From positions 433,138,501 through 433,202,500 of the forward strand of contig CM028129.1 of the NCBI GenBank assembly GCA_016271365.2: a DNA stretch of 64,000 nucleotides, written 5' to 3'. The translations under genes were made by a program, and so were the position numbers. Shown here piece by piece: positions 11,219 to 19,999 of the stretch (position 1 is the stretch's first letter; the number at the start of each line of letters is the position of its first letter). The stretch comes from Neoceratodus forsteri (lineage: Eukaryota; Chordata; Ceratodontiformes; Ceratodontidae). The notes beneath the pieces are model-generated. The model was not told where the DNA came from, did not search any database, and saw only the letters and a list, made by a program, of their open reading frames with translations.

Positions 11219-11573
11219 TACAACTATTCAATAGCTCAATTCAAGCAGGAGTAGTTCCAAAAGACTGGAGGGTAGTGGATGTAGTCATGCTCCCTAAAGG
11301 TGGAACAAGGAGAAACTGGGTAACTACAGACCTGTCTGTCCTACCTCTATTGTGGGCAAACTGATTGAGACACTAATCAAAGAGGACCTTGTGGACTACC
11401 TGGAGAACTATGGACTTCAGGATAGCAAACAGCAGGTTTGTGGCAGGGAGATCTTGTCAGACCAGCCTGATAATATTCTTTGACTAGGTAATGAGGGTAG
11501 TGGATAAGTGCCATGCTGTGGGTTTACTCTTCTTCAGTTTCTGCAAGGCTTTCGACTATGTGCCCACAAATTG

Positions 11574-11787
11574 GCAGGCAGTATAGCGCAGTGGTCTAAG
11601 GCTCTGAGCTGCAAATCTGGTGACATCCAGCAGACCAGACCTGGGTTTGAATCCCACAGCTTTCCACTTGCATACTGTGTGACCCTGAGCAAGTCACTTA
11701 ATCTCCGTTTGCTCCCAGGTCGCTCCTGTAAAAAAGCTTTCAGCTTAGTGTGCCATACCTGGTTAAATAACTAACTAAAAAAAAATA
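11574..11787 (+). mobile_element. tRNA-derived SINE with MIR/CORE-like body
   Basis: This roughly 214-bp SINE sits in the LINE E RT. The RNA polymerase III promoter is visible: A box TAGCGCAGTGGTCTAAGG and B box GGGTTTGAATCCC, about 45 bases apart. The rest contains GTGTGACCCTGAGCAAGTCA and CTCCTGTAAAA, the wording of CORE/MIR-type SINEs. An A-rich tail follows. AAATTG repeats at 11,568-11,573 and 11,788-11,793 form a short target duplication, and the RT sequence reads on across it. It would depend on a LINE for mobility. Confidence 0.85.
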
Positions 11788-12579
11788 AAATTGTTGCTGA
11801 AGAAACTGAAGGATCTGGATGCAGCAAACAACACAGATGGGTAAGAAACTGTTTGGTAGAGAGTCAGCAGAGAGTTGTGGCTAATGGAGTCAAATGAGAG
11901 GAGGAGGAGGTCACCAGTGGGGTGCCACAAGGATCAGTCCTGGGTCCAGTCCTTTTCAATATGTTCATCAGCAACACAAGAGAATGAATCCAGGGCAAGA
12001 TGTGTCTCTTCCCAGATGACACTAAGCTCTTTGGCAGGGTAGACAGTGAGAAAGCTATTAGGGTGATGTAGAGAGACTTGCAAAGGCTAGAGAGGTGGTC
12101 AAAGGTTTGGCAGTTGAAATTCAACACCAAAAAGTGCAAGGTGATGTATATAGGGAATAGGAACCCCAGGACAGAGTACTGGATGGCCGGGTAAAGTTGA
12201 GCATGACCTCTGAGGAAAGAGACCTAGAGGTCATCATCAGTGACTCCCTAAAACAATCAAGATGGTATAATAAGACCTACAGTAAGGCAAACAGGATGCT
12301 GGGATGTATAGGAAGGAGTATTGACAGCTGAAGGAAGGAGGTATTACTACCTCACTGTAGAGCACTGGTGGTGAAGCCTCAGCTGTAATACTGTGCCCAG
12401 TTCTGGAGTCCTCACATGAGGAAAGATAAGGAAAGGCTAGATGCAGTGTAATGTAGGGTATCCAAAATGATTCAGTGCCAGCAGGGCAGATCTTATGAGG
12501 ATCAACTCTAGGCACTGAACGTGTACTCACTGGAGGCCAGACAAGAGAGGAGAGATATGATAGAGACCTTCAAGTTTCT

Positions 12580-13028
12580 TTTTTTTTTTTTTATGGGGAC
12601 ATTTTACCACCGACTGCTGGCAAGGGCTAGGTGGCAGCAGACCAACCATCCTGTGTTCGCTGTCCTCCCCTTGCAGTGATCATGCGGCATAGTAGTGAGG
12701 CTTGGGGTTTTTCATGGTTATGGAGATGACCCTAATCACCACCTCTGAGAACACCAGTGAAGGACCAGAGTCCAAAAGAGAAGCCATGCTGAGACATGGC
12801 TTCCGCCAAGCACCTGACAGTGTCCTGCCTTCCCGACATTGTCCGCTGATCAGAACAGTGCCTAACCCTCCCCAGAAGTGGAGAGCTGCCAATCAGCAGC
12901 TCAATCCAGCTCCTCCCTTTCTCCAGCTGACCCCCAGTGACCCAGGTTTGTTCCTGAACCCAGGTCACCAGTGTAGTACGAGGTGTGCAATCCAGTGCCT
13001 CAACCCTCAGCACCACCGGACTAGTGAT
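12580..13028 (-). mobile_element. tRNA-headed SINE, minus strand, with 12-bp target duplication
   Basis: A 449-bp insertion is bounded by exact 12-bp repeats CTTCAAGTTTCT (12,568-12,579 and 13,029-13,040). It begins on the plus strand with 13 T, i.e. a poly-A tail on the minus strand, which shows LINE-driven insertion. Its minus-strand head (from 13,028) has an A-box-like GTGGTGCTGAGGGTTGAGG and a B-box-like CTGGGTTCAGGAAC. The head and next 100 bases resemble both copies at 49,684-50,840, so this is a family. It is not related to the SINE at 11,574. An RNA polymerase III origin is inferred, not certain. Confidence 0.75.
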
Positions 13029-13430
13029 CTTCAAGTTTCTGAAAGGAATGAACAAGGCAAGCTGCAAGGAACTACAACTATTCAGCATAAGTAGTGGATC
13101 AAGAACACAGAGGCATAAGTGAAAACTGATGGGAGGGACATTAAAGAAGGATGTGAGAAAGTTTTATTTTACAGAAAGGGTGGTGGAGTTGTGAAACAAT
13201 CTACTAGCTGTTGTGGAGGGCTCCAAAGCCACTGATGATTTCAAACATGGGTGGGATAGAATGAAGGGCTTAGTGGTTGCTCAGAGTGGTAACAGTAGAG
13301 CATGCAGCATGGGAGTGGATAGTGTAGTTTAAAACCCTGTATGGACAACAGGTCCTGGGTTTGCTAGTCTTTCATGGCAAACTAGATGGACCAATGGTCT
13401 TTTGCTGTCATCATTGATTATGTTTCTTTA

Positions 13431-13969
13431 CAAATATGCTAACCACAACAGACATTCAAATAGGTCACAGTAGTAATGTTCAATTTGCATGTTGGGGAGG
13501 GAATATGGAGAGGGTGGATAGCCTTTCTTATTTTAAGTTCATCCAATATTGTGCCCATTGTGGCAAGGAACAGTGTGGTGAATCATTGAAGGGGCCTCAA
13601 ATGGCATTGAATTTATCTAGCCTCTCTATATATATATATGTGGGCTGCACAGTCATAGCTGGCTCTTAATTACAGGTCTATCACCCATTCAGCTTTACTT
13701 GGTGAGTTCCTGTCTCTCAAGTGCCTTAACAGAACATTTCTTGCAGGTAATCAGCACAGCTGCAAAGTTACCCCTCATGACTCTGACGATATGGTTTTTG
13801 CCCCAAGTCTGGATCATCAGAGGGTTGTTGGAGGAGGGAGGCTCAGACATCAAAGAGGATACTCTCCTCATCCAGGGGGAGGCTAGCAGGACTTGCTTCT
13901 CTACTGCCACCTAGGTGACCATGGATGGAGGTGCATTCAAGAGCCTGAAAATGCACTGGGGAGGGAGGA
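13431..13969. other. unassigned non-repeat-like DNA
   Basis: I recognise no element here. It holds a short TA run near 13,629. A 71-codon minus-strand open stretch (13,910-13,695) ends VLITCKKCSVKALERQELTK; its Cys-rich end has no family I can name. It may be a scrap of gag or ORF1, or chance. No promoter or splice pattern convinces me. Confidence 0.4.
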
Positions 13970-14040
13970 ACACAGAAACAGAATTTGACGGCAGATAAGG
14001 ACCGGTTGGCCCTCCTAGTCTGCCCATTTTCCCTACTTGT
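13970..14040 (-). mobile_element. CR1 3' UTR scrap
   Basis: About 70 bases match, in reverse, the CR1 3' UTR (GGCAGATAAGGACC, then GTCTGCCCATTTTCCCTAC). The same wording occurs at 34,490-34,560 and 53,965-54,020. It lies directly before the LINE A start and creates an artificial in-frame leader for the LINE A ORF. Confidence 0.72.
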
Positions 14041-14493
14041 TTCATATACAGCAGATCCTATATGGTACCTAGGCCCCCTTACTCTGCTAAGAGCTGGTGA
14101 TATCGAACTAAACCCTGGTCCTACCACCACCACCACCCCGCTAAGTTTCTCAGATCCTGACAGGACAATGGGAAAAGGGCTGCACATTGCTCATCTTAAT
14201 ATCCGCAGCCTCCTATGTAACCAAACTGACCTTGAGGCATGGGTAGCTCTCTAGAAGCCAGACACATTATGTGTTACAGAAACCTGGTTAAAGCCAACCA
14301 TACCTAACTCAGCGTGTTATTTATTTAACTATAACCTTATTAGCATGATCACCTCTCTCTAAGGGGGGGGTGGGGTTGCTATTTATTTTAAAACTTCTCT
14401 TAACCTCACTGCCATCCTGCCCTCCCTCACTCACTGTGAGCTACTTCACTCGCTCCTTATTCTTGGAGACTCAGAGAAGCTCCATATTATGTT
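14041..14493 (+). pseudogene. LINE A N-terminus: 2A-like peptide and endonuclease start
   Basis: The frame 14,041-14,254 reads GPLTLLRAGDIELNPGP, a full 2A-like motif (Asp-x-Glu-x-Asn-Pro-Gly-Pro). Such motifs cause the ribosome to skip a peptide bond and are known at the N-terminus of CR1/L2/Rex1-type LINEs. Next comes the endonuclease start, HIAHLNIRSLLCN (Asn box), and, after a frame break, CVTETWLKP near 14,270 with the catalytic Glu. LINE B cuts the domain at 14,493. The upstream Met codon at 13,985 lies in antisense CR1 DNA and is not the real start. Confidence 0.87.
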
Positions 14494-14874
14494 TATTTAT
14501 TTTATTTATTTTAACATCAGTTTAACAACCTTTGAGCCTGAGGCTCATTTACAAAGGTACCTCGTCAAGAAGGGAGACAAAGACATACATATAAGAGACA
14601 AAAGCAATACAGTACAGCAATAGGCACAGGCAGGTTACATGTAAGGCGAAGCAATCAGCAACACAGTTCAGCAATAAGGTACAGTCATGTTACAGGATAC
14701 GAGCCATAACACAGTTATCAGCAGAAAAGTAGGATATGTGATCCCCCTTTTTTTTTTGAAGTAGGAGGTAGGGCAGAAGAGTTGAAAGGAGGCACAGCGG
14801 GGGGGGGAGAGAGAGCTGGGATAAGGAGAAGTGCAGCTCAGCAAGCTTTGTCAAGGGGGGTGGAGGTGGAGGGG

Positions 14875-16900
14875 TCAGGGGCAGTGGCAGGAGTGTGAAG
14901 TGAGCAGGTGAGTTTTCAGGCTGTATTTGAAGCTAGCCAGCGAGGGGGCATTCGTGATGCTAGCTGGAAGGGAGTTGTACCAGGAGGGGGCTCTATAGGG
15001 GAAAGCCCTTTGGCCCTGGGTGGTCCGTGCCCTTGGGACGACAAGGGCAGCTCTGCCGGAGGCGCGAGTACGCTCTGAGGAGTTGGATTGGTGAATAGAG
15101 TTAGCAAGGCCAGGCGGGGATAGACCATGGAGAGCTTTATAGGCAATTTGACAGGTTTGGAACAGGAGGCGCTCATCAAGGTTGAGTATAGAGGACATGG
15201 AGTATAGATGGCAGGTATGGGTGAGTCTATGGGCACTGGTAATAAGTCGACAGGCTTTATTGAGCGTTAGGCATACCTTGCGGCGGGCCATCTGGTCTGC
15301 TGCGCCCTACACAGGAAGGCCGTAGTCGATGAGGGATAGTATCGAGGAGGTAACAGCCAAGCGGAGGGCGTTTTCGGGGAGGCATTTTTTGTGCCAGTAG
15401 AGGATACCCAACCGTGCATTGGAGGCAGAGGTCAGGGCAGCGATGTGGTTATGAAAGGAGAGAGCAGAGTCGAAGATTATGCCAAGGTATTTATAAGAGC
15501 GTACAAGTTCTATAGGGTGCTTAAGGGTGGAGTGGACAGAGAGAGGAAAGTTGCTAGACTTATTTTGAGGGTGTGTAAAAAGCATAGATTTAGTTTTCTT
15601 GAGGTTGATGACGAGAAGGTGGTCAGAGAACCAGGTTTCAGCCGAGGTGTAGGCACGCTGGAGGGAGTTCTGGAGAGAGACGGGGTTACTGTCGGAGGCA
15701 AAGAGTACTGCATCATCAGCGTAGAGTAGGACATTTCCTGCACATGCGTTGGGCAGGGAGTTGAGGAAGAGAGAGAGAACAGTAAAGGACCGAGTATGGA
15801 GCCCTGGGGAACTCCCGAGCGGATTGGGCAGGTATCAGAAAGAGTGCCACCAATCCTAACACGTTGTGAGCGGTTGGACAGATAGCTGGCACACCAGGAG
15901 ACTGGACCAGAGGCAAAGCCCACACTGGCAAATGTAGCTAACAGGAGAGGGTGTGAGACGGTATCAAAGGCTTTTGATAGGTCTATAAATACCGCACCAC
16001 GGGGGAGCCTGCATCAAGTGAGTTATGGAGGAAATTTGCAAACTCAAGGAGAGCAGTATTGGTGCTATGACCGACTCTGAATCCATGTTGTTCAGGACAG
16101 AGGACATCGTATTTCCTGAGGTAATCAGATATTTGGCTAGCAACAATTTTCTCTAAAGCTTTAGAGAGGGGAGAGAGGATAGAGATAGGACGGTAGTTGC
16201 CTGGGAGCATCCTATCACCACCCTTGTGAATAGGGGTAACAGTGGCGACCCTCCAGACAGAGGAGAATTTCCCTAGGCAGAGGGACTTATTAAAGAGGCA
16301 GGTGATGGGTGAGATGACTTGTTCCAGGACCTGGCGTAGGAGAGAGGGATCGAGGGAGTCATTGCCAATAGAGTTGCACTTTAGGGCTTTTAATAAGTAG
16401 GGCCTGCCCTCATGGGTGGTGACAGAGCGAAGGTGAAAAGGGGGGCGGGAGATGGGAGGGGCAGACATTGGGGGAGGAGGGTTGAAGAAGTTGCATGGGA
16501 GCACTGCACTAAGGTCAGTGAAGGAGTTATTGAGGTGTGTTGCAATGAGGGTGGGGTCAGTGGAGGTAGTCCGTTGATGTCAAGCAGCAATAGTGGGGGA
16601 GTGCTCCACCACTTAGTTGCTTGATATTGTCCCAGAAGGACCTGGGGTTACCCAGGAGGAGGTAAGAGAGGCTTGCAATAGTCGGCTTCGGCTGCGTGGA
16701 CTGCCCACGCATACTTATTCTGGGCTGCCGCGTAGGCCTGTCTGTCAGCAGGGCGGCCTGTTTCAACAGCGATGTGCCATAGGTTATCCCGCTGCTTAAG
16801 GTGTGTGCATAGGGCAGGGGTAATCCAGGGGGTGTGTCGTACTTTAGATCTACGTGGGGTTAGGGGTGCGTAGATGTCACAGGCAGAGTTAAAGGTGTGA
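14875..16900 (-). pseudogene. LINE B reverse transcriptase (broken)
   Basis: Read leftwards, 16,504-15,983 carries the fingers and palm start: NYRPISILSPLSKALEKIV, QHGFRVGHSTNTALLEF. The palm follows with GVPQGSILGPLLFSL (about 15,850-15,780) and a YADDAV box near 15,720 readable in another frame, giving the catalytic Asp pair. Then 15,585-15,307 (RSYKYLGIIFDSALSFHNHI) and 15,291-14,875 (LNKACRLITSAHRLTH...SIL) are thumb and C-terminus ending SFKYSLKTHLL. The catalytic box is intact, but at least three frameshifts separate the parts. Confidence 0.9.
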
Positions 16901-17249
16901 ACAAAGGAGGCAAGGGCCTTGTCAATATCAGGGGTGTTTAATAGTGCAGACCAATCAGTGTTGGCCAGATGGAGTTGTGTAGTCTTTTAGCCCACCAGGT
17001 CTAAGCTCTCTGATTGAAGGGTGATGTGAACAGTGGGCTTGTGGGCAGGGAGGTTGTCCATGAGAAGAGAACTGGGAGTGGTCACTAAGGCAGTCAGGGA
17101 GGATTTGAATATTGTGGACACGGCTAGGCCTGTTGGTGAGAACCGTCCAGAAGGGTGCAAGAGCCCTACTAGGATTTAACCTGGTAGTCTGGGAGACTAA
17201 CTGTGTTAGATCAATGGCAGCGAACGTCACAGGAGGCAGAAGCCTTGGA

Positions 17250-18182
17250 GAAAGCTAATTGATGTTCAGATCACCTACCAGGACTTGGTCAGAGGAGTTA
17301 GGTAGGGAGGTCAATAGTCAATTAGGGGCCCAGTGCCAGGGCTTGGTTTTTTGGGGGTAAGTAAGCTGTGGTCAGGAAGATAGGACCCCTGGAGGGGTCA
17401 GGAGATAATTTTAGTGTTAAGGCCTGGGCATTATAATTAAGAATGGGGGGGAGGGCAAGACCAATGAGCGGGTCTTTAACATAGATGGCACATCCTCCAC
17501 CTCTCCTGCCGATCCGATCCAACCGGTGGAGGAAGTAGCCTGGGAGAGAGACCTGGGCATTAGAAGTGGAGCCAGATAGCCAGGTTTCAACTAAGGCAAT
17601 CACATCAGGATTATGAACAGTAACCCAGCATTGTAGGGAGTCCAGTTTTTTGAGGAGGCTACAAATATTTATGGAAGTATTACGGAGTCCAGTCGATTTC
17701 AAAGGGGAACCACTGGAGACAGGGCCTGGGCTGGGATGGATGTTGCCAGACAGGAGCAGAAGGAGAACTGCCCTAGAAAGGAGGTGGCGGAAGGGAAGTT
17801 TACGCCGGTTAGGGGAGGGTTGGGGGGATGGGGCTGTATAAAGGGTAGGCAGGGTAGCACAGACTGGGAATGCTAGTGTGATAAGATACAGGAGCAGGCA
17901 GGAGGGGTGGGAGAGGGAGGCCAAGGGATGGGGTGATGTGGGGAGGAGTAGGGTGAGTGAAGGAGGATGGGGTGGGGCTGGGGAGGGGAGGGCAGGGGGA
18001 CAGCTGGGGGCACAAGAGTAGCTGAGTAGGGGGCAGAATGTAGTTCTAGGAGAGGCGAGGAATATAATGAGGAAGAGAGGGAGTGGGGAACAGGTGGTAA
18101 CAGGGGTAATAGCCATTCTAGGAGTGGGAGGGGGATTGTAGAGAGACACAGAGATGGGTTTGGAGCCCCAGAGGGTGAACAC
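17250..18182 (-). pseudogene. LINE B endonuclease with 2A-like leader
   Basis: The open stretch 18,182-17,322 (286 codons) starts with a Pro/Ser/Leu-rich leader, then LLLLLSGNIHPSPGP. That matches the GDxHPNPGP form of 2A-like peptides in LINEs, but the key Asp is Asn and the first Asn of NPGP is Ser, so skipping is probably lost. The endonuclease follows: NICSLLKKLDSLQ, ALVETWLSG (catalytic Glu), RIGRRGGGCAIYVKD and FLTTAYLPP. The GDFN and SDH boxes lie past a frame break below 17,322. The leader length and hydrophobic run resemble other 2A-bearing LINEs. Confidence 0.86.
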
Positions 18183-18387
18183 AGGGGTTGTGGAGGGAGG
18201 TAGGGTTTAGGAGCTAGGAAGGGGACGAGAGGCGTAAAGCAATGCCTAGTGGCCACCTGATATGATCTGCAAATGGGAAAGTGGGGACTTAGGAGGCGAC
18301 GACACAGGAAGTGACGCAAGTGGCCGATGCCTATAAGTCAAGTGCCGACCCTGGGTGGGGGGTGGTTGGGGAGGGAGGGTGGGCTAG

Positions 18388-19356
18388 CACCCACAGCCGA
18401 GTCCACAAAAACAATCAGTGGGCTGTGGAGCTTAGAAAGCCAGGGGCTTGCAGGACATGGCCGTCAATGCGCCTGAAGCCACGTTGTTGGAGGCTTTTTT
18501 CTTTTACCTGGAGGTAGCAGCAGTTGGAGATCCTTCCTTCCTGCACCCGCCTGGGTTGGTATCTTTCTGTGGGGGCGACCTGCCTGTAAAGATAGGAAGG
18601 ACCTAATTAGTATGCAGCGGGAGAATGGCGTGTGGCTAGCTTGGGAGGCAGACTGCACACACGCAGGTAAGCTGGTAGACAAACGCAGTGCAAGCACAGT
18701 AAACCCCCACCCTGCCACGCTATCACAGTACTGGGCTTTCTAGAAACATTAAACAGCACAGCACTACACTGAAAATAGCTACGTAGAGGGCAATGCAGTT
18801 AAGCTGGAGAGCCACTTATAATGTGTGCTTGTACCACCATAACAAACAGGTTTTAACCTAGAGGATTAATTAATTCCAGCGTCAACAGATACACACAGAC
18901 TGGGACAGTGCAAATCAAATAGCTATCAGGCTCAAACTGTATAAGGTTAGAACAACAACATCAGCTACACGCTTATGCTGGAAAACATAGCAGGCAGTTA
19001 CAAATCAGCGCAGCAGCTGAGTAGTCCATTTAAACGCAATCAGGTCTAGCCTACTTCTGGCAATGTTTAGCGACCCAGCCACCCTTACAGGTAGCACCCC
19101 ACAGCCGAGTCCACAAAAACAATCAGTAGGCTGTGGAGCTTAAGCTTCAGAGGCTTAGGACACACCAGCCAATGTACCAAGCCACGTTGTTGGAGGCTTT
19201 TTTCTTTTACCTGGAGGTAGCGGCAGTTGGAGATCCTTCCTTCCTGCACCCGCCGCGGTCAGTATCTTTCTGTGGGGGGGGCGCGACCTGCCTGGAGGTA
19301 GCGGCAGTTGGAGATCCTTCCTTCCTGCACCCGCCGCGGTCGGTATCTTTCAGTGC
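18388..19356 (-). repeat. LINE B 5' UTR repeated units
   Basis: A segment of about 210 bases at 18,388-18,600 recurs at 19,093-19,280: both start with CAGCCGAGTCCACAAAAACA and contain CACGTTGTTGGAGGC and GGAGATCCTTCCTTCCTGCA. Within the second, a piece of about 68 bases (GGAGGTAGCGGCAGTTGGAG to GTATCTTTC) is doubled at 19,211-19,350. Repeated promoter monomers are known in LINE 5' UTRs, and this arrangement at the element's 5' end suggests the same. The unit spacing is about 705 bases. Confidence 0.8.
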
Positions 19357-19930
19357 ACCTATAACCCCCGTAGTAGGATACTCAGCTGGCCTAACCAAAT
19401 TCCTCTCACATGCTGCCTCTGCAGCTGTTTGTAATAATATTATTATCCTGGGCGATTTTAATCTAGACTGGTCTGGTAGATCTCAGAAAACATATAATGC
19501 CATCATCCAAGAACATAACCTCCACCAACTCATTACAGATCCAACCAGAATATCTATGAACTCTGGCTCCAAAACATTAATTGACTGGATCCTAACAAAT
19601 AGGACTGATATAGTAGCTACAAGAGGCATTCTCTCTGATGCCATTGCAGACCATTCTCCTACCTTCTGTATCTGGCAAGGCCATGCCCTACCTGCTCCCC
19701 CTCCCAAAATTATAACTTTCCATGGCTTCTCCAAACTCAGTTCTACTCTTTTTCTTGATGACTTATCAAAAATGTACTGGTCCTCTCTTTTTACCACTGA
19801 TTCTGCCACTGTAGCTCTAGACTTTTTCCTTGCACAATTGTGTGCTCTACAAAACAAGTATGCTCCCATCATATCTCAAAGGATTTGTGGGGCCCCTGCC
19901 AGATGGCTCAGTGAGGATCTCCTTGCCTAA
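19357..19930 (+). pseudogene. LINE A endonuclease, C-terminal part
   Basis: The endonuclease resumes after LINE B. The frame reads LTKFLSHAASAAV, IIILGDFNLDW (catalytic Asp-Asn), SKTLIDWILTNRTD and SDAIADHSPTFC. The terminal box is ADH rather than SDH, but His remains. It ends with a stop near 19,930 in the linker before RT. The open frame extends upstream to 19,133, but that part is antisense LINE B 5' UTR and not coding. Confidence 0.88.
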
Positions 19931-19999
19931 CTAAAATCTCATGATAAGGGCAGGTCCATATATAAATCCACTGGCCACCTCTCAGATCCGCAGGAATAT

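Larger units (their letters stand above)
11219..13265 (+). pseudogene. LINE E reverse transcriptase remnant
   Basis: Only pieces are legible: VPKDWRVVDVVMLPKGGT (11,250-11,310), a CKAFDYVP block near 11,545 interrupted by a [20 protein letters not shown] at 11,918-11,970, and a LFPDDTKL block near 12,010 where the catalytic box reads F-P-D-D. KTYSKANRMLGCIGRSI lies near 12,270-12,320. A C-terminal segment follows around 12,560, is split by the second SINE, and resumes at 13,030-13,265 (FKFLKGMN-like). Stops are frequent. It is placed in CR1 by these motifs in the right order. Confidence 0.82.
9883..13430 (+). mobile_element. LINE E, highly decayed CR1-clade element
   Basis: This plus-strand CR1 starts in the linker between endonuclease and RT; 9,950-10,020 resembles the LINE D linker near 6,300. 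RT remnants run to the 3' UTR, ending near 13,430 with GATGGACCAATGGTC and TATGTTTCTTT. Three later insertions sit in it: a solo LTR (10,483-11,218), a tRNA SINE (11,574-11,787) and a poly-T-bounded SINE (12,580-13,028). Frames are broken every 50-150 bases, so it is clearly older than LINE D. Confidence 0.85.
14494..19356 (-). mobile_element. LINE B, L2-like non-LTR element (minus, near full length)
   Basis: This minus-strand element of about 4.9 kb is inserted in LINE A. Its 3' end (14,494 on) is a run of TTTA units followed by a hairpin (GAGCCTGAGGCTC) as in L2-type tails; LINE B' at 37,889 has the same. RT lies at 14,875-16,900 and an endonuclease with 2A-like motif at 17,250-18,182. The upstream 5' UTR contains repeated units (18,388-19,356). 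Retention of the 5' end makes it one of the few full-length LINEs here. Frames are broken. Confidence 0.87.

Noticed and set aside
13985..14254. Open frame starting at 13,985 as a full LINE A N-terminus
   Set aside because: The first 20 or so codons are antisense CR1 3' UTR joined to LINE A by insertion; the real LINE sequence starts near 14,041.
17809..18319. Pro-rich minus-strand frames as separate genes
   Set aside because: They are alternative frames of the C/T-rich LINE B leader, with no independent support.
19133..19356. N-terminal extension of the LINE A endonuclease frame with an internal repeat
   Set aside because: This part is the antisense 5' UTR of LINE B; the repeated peptide only reflects the repeated UTR unit.
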